Origin: an uncultured Planctomycetaceae bacterium
GTDB taxonomy: Bacteria; Planctomycetota; Planctomycetia; Pirellulales; UBA1268
DNA: 7,391 nucleotides
NCBI GenBank assembly: GCA_903885855.1
Contig: CAISKG010000268.1
Coordinates: forward strand, 1 to 7,391
Direction: 5' to 3'
Part shown: piece by piece, positions 5,094-7,391 of the stretch
How positions within the stretch are numbered: the stretch's first letter is position 1
How the letters are laid out: the number at the start of each line of letters is the position of its first letter
The notes under the pieces: generated by a model
Database searches by the model: none
Told to the model about the DNA's origin: nothing
Seen by the model: only the letters and a program-made list of their open reading frames with translations
Translations under genes and position numbers: made by a program

Positions 5094-6188
5094 TCAGGCG
5101 AGGGGCAGGCGGGCGGGATCGAGGGGGGGCTCGCCCGCCTCGCGGGCCAGGACGTCGAGGGCGGCCACCTCGGCGGTGGAGAAGAGCAGCCCGCCGGCGC
5201 GGCGCGTGCGCTCGGCCGCCTCGGCCTCGAGCTGCCCCGGGAGCAGGCAGCGGTCGTTGCCGTGGCCGAGGATGTCGGCGAGCACGGCCTTCACGTTGGC
5301 GGCCTGCGAGCGCCCCGCCGCGAAGGCCCCGCCGCTCATCGCCTCGGGGTGGATCACCTGGAAGAAGAACACGCAGCCCTGCTTCTCCCCCGCCACGGCG
5401 GCCCGGTTGCGGATCGTGGGGAGCGATCCCCCCACGAGCGCCGCCACGATCTCGTTGACCAGCGACAGCCCGTAGCCCTTGTGCTCGCCGAAGGGGAGGA
5501 GCGCGACGGCGGCGGCCGGATCGGTGGTCGGGCGGCCGGAGGCGTCGACGGCGGCGTGCGGCGGGAGGGGCCTCCCCTCGCGCGCCAGCTGCTGCACGCG
5601 GCCCATCGCGATCACGGAGGTGGCCCAGTCGATGACCACCGGGAAACCCACCGCCTCGGTGGTGGGGAAGCCCCAGGAGTGGGGATTCGTGCCCAGCACC
5701 GGGTGGACGCCGCGGTAGGGGACGACCTCGGCCAGCGACGCGGTGCAGTTGGTGTAGGCCACGTAGCCGCGCCGCGCCGCCTCCATCACGTAGCCGCCCC
5801 CCCACAGGTAATGGAAGGCGTTGTCCACCGAGACGGTGCCGGTGCCGTGGCGCTCGGCGAGCTCGATGCAGCGATCGAGCGCCTCGTAGGCGACGGCCTG
5901 GCCGAGCTTCCGCGCGCCGTCCCACACCTCGGCGGCGTCGAAGCGCGAGGGGAGCCGGCGGACGCGCGCCCCGGGCACGCAGCCGCCCGCCTTCGAGCCG
6001 AAGAGCTCGTCGAGGTGGAGCGCCTTGATGGCGTTGTGGGTGCGGATGCCGTGCGTGGTGGCGGCGGTGGCGAGCCGGGCCGCGTGCCGCGCCTCGTCGG
6101 CCTCGTAGCCACGGGCCCGGTAGGCCCCCGCCACGATCCGCTCGTGGAGCGCGACGGGCACGACGTGGAAGGTTTCGGACGTGGTCAT
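5094..6188 (-). CDS. Ldh2-family NAD(P)-dependent 2-hydroxyacid dehydrogenase
   Basis: 364-residue member of the malate/L-lactate/ureidoglycolate dehydrogenase fold (Ldh_2, PF02615), unrelated to classical LDH/MDH. Family motifs: THGIRTHN (45-52, with the conserved His46 of the usual S/T-H-G motif), VDNAFHYLWGGGY (121-133), VHPVLGTNPHSWGFP (161-175), IDWATSVIAMG (186-196) and FGEHKGYGL (233-241). Known members include YiaK (2,3-diketogulonate reductase), ureidoglycolate dehydrogenase, delta1-piperideine-2-carboxylate reductase and ComC-type sulfolactate dehydrogenase, so the substrate stays open. A GTG at 6206 could extend the protein by six residues, but ATG 6188 with CGGAG 7 nt upstream is preferred. 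It starts 31 nt after the D-hydroxyacid dehydrogenase gene and ends 30 nt before the kinase start, consistent with one operon. Confidence 0.9.
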   Translation of the reverse strand: MTTSETFHVVPVALHERIVAGAYRARGYEADEARHAARLATAATTHGIRTHNAIKALHLDELFGSKAGGCVPGARVRRLPSRFDAAEVWDGARKLGQAVAYEALDRCIELAERHGTGTVSVDNAFHYLWGGGYVMEAARRGYVAYTNCTASLAEVVPYRGVHPVLGTNPHSWGFPTTEAVGFPVVIDWATSVIAMGRVQQLAREGRPLPPHAAVDASGRPTTDPAAAVALLPFGEHKGYGLSLVNEIVAALVGGSLPTIRNRAAVAGEKQGCVFFFQVIHPEAMSGGAFAAGRSQAANVKAVLADILGHGNDRCLLPGQLEAEAAERTRRAGGLLFSTAEVAALDVLAREAGEPPLDPARLPLA

Positions 6189-6219
6189 CGGGGCGCTCCG
6201 GGGCACTCGGGCCCCTGCG

Positions 6220-7203
6220 TCAGACGATCGGGCGCAGGGGCACCTCGGGATTCACCTGCGCGAGCACCGATCCGCCGCGCAGGGCGGCGAGGAGATTCGT
6301 GACCGCCGCCATGGCCTGGCGCTGCACGCTCTCGTGCGTGCGCGAGCCCACGTGCGGCGTGACGAGGCAGTTGGGGAGCCGCGTCAGCGGGTGGTCGGCC
6401 CGGGGGGGCTCCTCGTCGAGGACGTCGGTGGCGTAGCCGCGCAGCCGGCCGGACCGCAGGGCCTCGGCCATCGCGGGGGTGTCGACGATCTCGCCGCGGG
6501 CGCAGTTGACGACGATCGCCCCGGGCTTGAGGAGGCGCAGGGTGTCCGCGTCGAGCAGATTCCGCGTCTCGGGGGCGAGGCTCGTATGGAGGGAGACGAT
6601 GTCGCTCTCGCGGAGGAGGGAGGCGAGGTCGGGGGCGCGGACGATCCCGTGGGCCGCGGCGAAGGCCCCGTCCCAGGTGCGGTTCCAGGCGAGGACCCGC
6701 ATCCCGAAGGCCCGGGCGCGGGTCGCCACCTCGCGGCCGATCCGCCCCAGCCCGACCAGGCCGAGCGTGCGCCCCATCAGCTCGTGTCCCGTGGCACGCT
6801 GCCAACCGCCGGCGCGGGTGGAATCGGCGTGGAAGAGGAGCTGCTTCTCGAGCGCCAGCATCAGGAGGAAGGCGTGCTCGGCGACGGTGGTGTGGTTCAC
6901 GCCCGGGGTGAAGAGCACGGGGATGCCCCGCGCCGTGCAGGCGGCGACGTCGATCTTGTCGACGCCGATGCCGTATTTGGACAGCGCGGCCAGGCGGGGC
7001 GAGGCCTTCTCGACGACGGATCGCGTGATCCGGTCGTCGCCGCAGATGAAGCCGTCGACGTCGCCGACCCGGGCGAGCGTGTCCTCCTCGGAGAGCGGCC
7101 CACGGGCGGTGACGATCTCCCAGCCGGTGGCGGCGAGGGCGTCGTGGTGGGGGCCGGGGGTGTCCTGGAAGGACGTGGTCGTGAGGAGGATCCGGATCGG
7201 CAT
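6220..7203 (-). CDS. D-isomer-specific 2-hydroxyacid dehydrogenase (phosphoglycerate dehydrogenase-like)
   Basis: 327-residue NAD-dependent dehydrogenase, a normal length for the family. Residues 1-100 form the substrate-binding half with SKYGIGVDKIDVAACTARGI; the Rossmann motif GLGRIG is at 151-156 followed by an acidic/neutral beta-2 end; the catalytic triad is Arg236 (NCARGEIVD), Glu265 (DVLDEEPP) and His284 (TPHVGSRTHES). There is no C-terminal ACT domain, unlike long SerA, so a role in serine synthesis is not favoured. The frame stays open upstream to 7317, but those 38 residues are Ala/Pro/Arg-rich and unlike the family; ATG 7203 gives the usual MPIRILLTTTSF start, although its ribosome site is weak. 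First gene of the minus-strand operon; neighbours point to sugar-acid or hydroxy-acid metabolism. Confidence 0.92.
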   Translation of the reverse strand: MPIRILLTTTSFQDTPGPHHDALAATGWEIVTARGPLSEEDTLARVGDVDGFICGDDRITRSVVEKASPRLAALSKYGIGVDKIDVAACTARGIPVLFTPGVNHTTVAEHAFLLMLALEKQLLFHADSTRAGGWQRATGHELMGRTLGLVGLGRIGREVATRARAFGMRVLAWNRTWDGAFAAAHGIVRAPDLASLLRESDIVSLHTSLAPETRNLLDADTLRLLKPGAIVVNCARGEIVDTPAMAEALRSGRLRGYATDVLDEEPPRADHPLTRLPNCLVTPHVGSRTHESVQRQAMAAVTNLLAALRGGSVLAQVNPEVPLRPIV

Positions 7204-7288
7204 CGGCGGCTCGTGCGGGGGTGTGGCCGGGGAGCGCTCCGCCGCGGCGGCGGCCGCCCGGGCCGGGACCGGTCGGCCCCGGCACAGG

Positions 7289-7317
7289 TAGATACACCAA
7301 TCGCGCCGGGGTGGCAA
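7289..7317 (-). promoter_or_regulatory. Candidate promoter of the minus-strand dehydrogenase/kinase operon
   Basis: On the minus strand, TTGCCA (7317-7312; 5 of 6 to -35) is followed after 17 bp by TATCTA (7294-7289; 3 of 6 to -10). It would start a transcript near 7282 with a leader of about 80 nt. If right, the open frame upstream of 7203 is leader and the ATG at 7203 is the true start. Confidence 0.35.
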
Positions 7318-7353
7318 AGGCCGGCCGTCCGACCGGGGCGCGGCGCGGCGACG

Positions 7354-7383
7354 TTGACACGCGGGCGACGGACCCCGGATTCT
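7354..7383 (+). promoter_or_regulatory. Possible divergent promoter near the right edge
   Basis: A perfect TTGACA (7354-7359) is followed after 18 bp by GATTCT (7378-7383), a weak -10. It would drive a gene beyond the window, divergent from the operon. The region 7204-7391 otherwise shows no gene. Confidence 0.2.
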
Positions 7384-7391
7384 GGGTGCCC

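Noticed and set aside
6189..6206. GTG start adding six residues to the Ldh2-family protein
   Set aside because: The ATG at 6188 has a better-placed purine-rich site (CGGAG), while the GTG has none.
4065..6302. A 745-residue plus-strand open frame opposite the kinase and Ldh2 genes
   Set aside because: It is a GC-bias shadow: the minus strand holds clear family motifs over the same stretch, while this frame is Gly/Ala/Glu/Arg/His-rich with no domain.
7204..7317. N-terminal extension of the D-2-hydroxyacid dehydrogenase by 38 residues
   Set aside because: The extension is low-complexity and unlike the family, and a candidate promoter lies within it; ATG at 7203 gives the normal start.

Overview
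This is a very GC-rich window with seven protein-coding genes and no RNA gene, insertion sequence or CRISPR array that I can see. The base composition, the many G/C homopolymer tracts, and the mix of a His-rich lipoprotein, a secreted CPFC protein and low-complexity secreted proteins beside sugar-acid enzymes suggest a Planctomycetes-like bacterium. That is inference; no phylogenetic marker is present.

Left part, plus strand (1-3911). The window opens inside a glycogen debranching enzyme gene (glgX), of which the C-terminal half with three of the four GH13 signature regions is visible. The last bases of glgX carry a good sigma-70-type promoter (TTGGCA, 18 bp, TATACT). A perfect inverted repeat (ATGCAA-N5-TTGCAT) follows at once, where the transcript should start. 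The promoter leads into a His-rich lipoprotein gene (four HDHAG-type repeats), then a Tat-type exported protein with an H-x4-C-x2-C motif, then a DUF1802-family gene 4 nt further on. I read the first two as a small envelope metal-handling module, probably zinc, under a metal-responsive repressor. This is the most interesting hypothesis in the window. A GC-rich hairpin follows the DUF1802 gene. After it comes a secreted low-complexity protein with an acidic N-terminal block and a Lys/Ala-rich basic tail.

Right part, minus strand (7317-3966). Three closely spaced genes, transcribed leftwards, form a likely catabolic operon: a D-isomer-specific 2-hydroxyacid dehydrogenase, an Ldh2-family (malate/L-lactate/ureidoglycolate/sulfolactate type) dehydrogenase, and a PfkB-family kinase resembling 2-keto-3-deoxygluconate kinase. 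Two unrelated NAD(P)-dependent 2-hydroxyacid dehydrogenases side by side could invert or oxidise a hydroxy acid through its 2-keto form, with the kinase acting on a keto-deoxy sugar acid. The substrate cannot be read from sequence alone. The operon converges on the plus-strand genes over a 54-nt gap that can fold into a hairpin, a plausible two-way terminator. At the right edge there is a candidate promoter for this operon and, on the opposite strand, a perfect TTGACA that may serve a divergent gene beyond the window.
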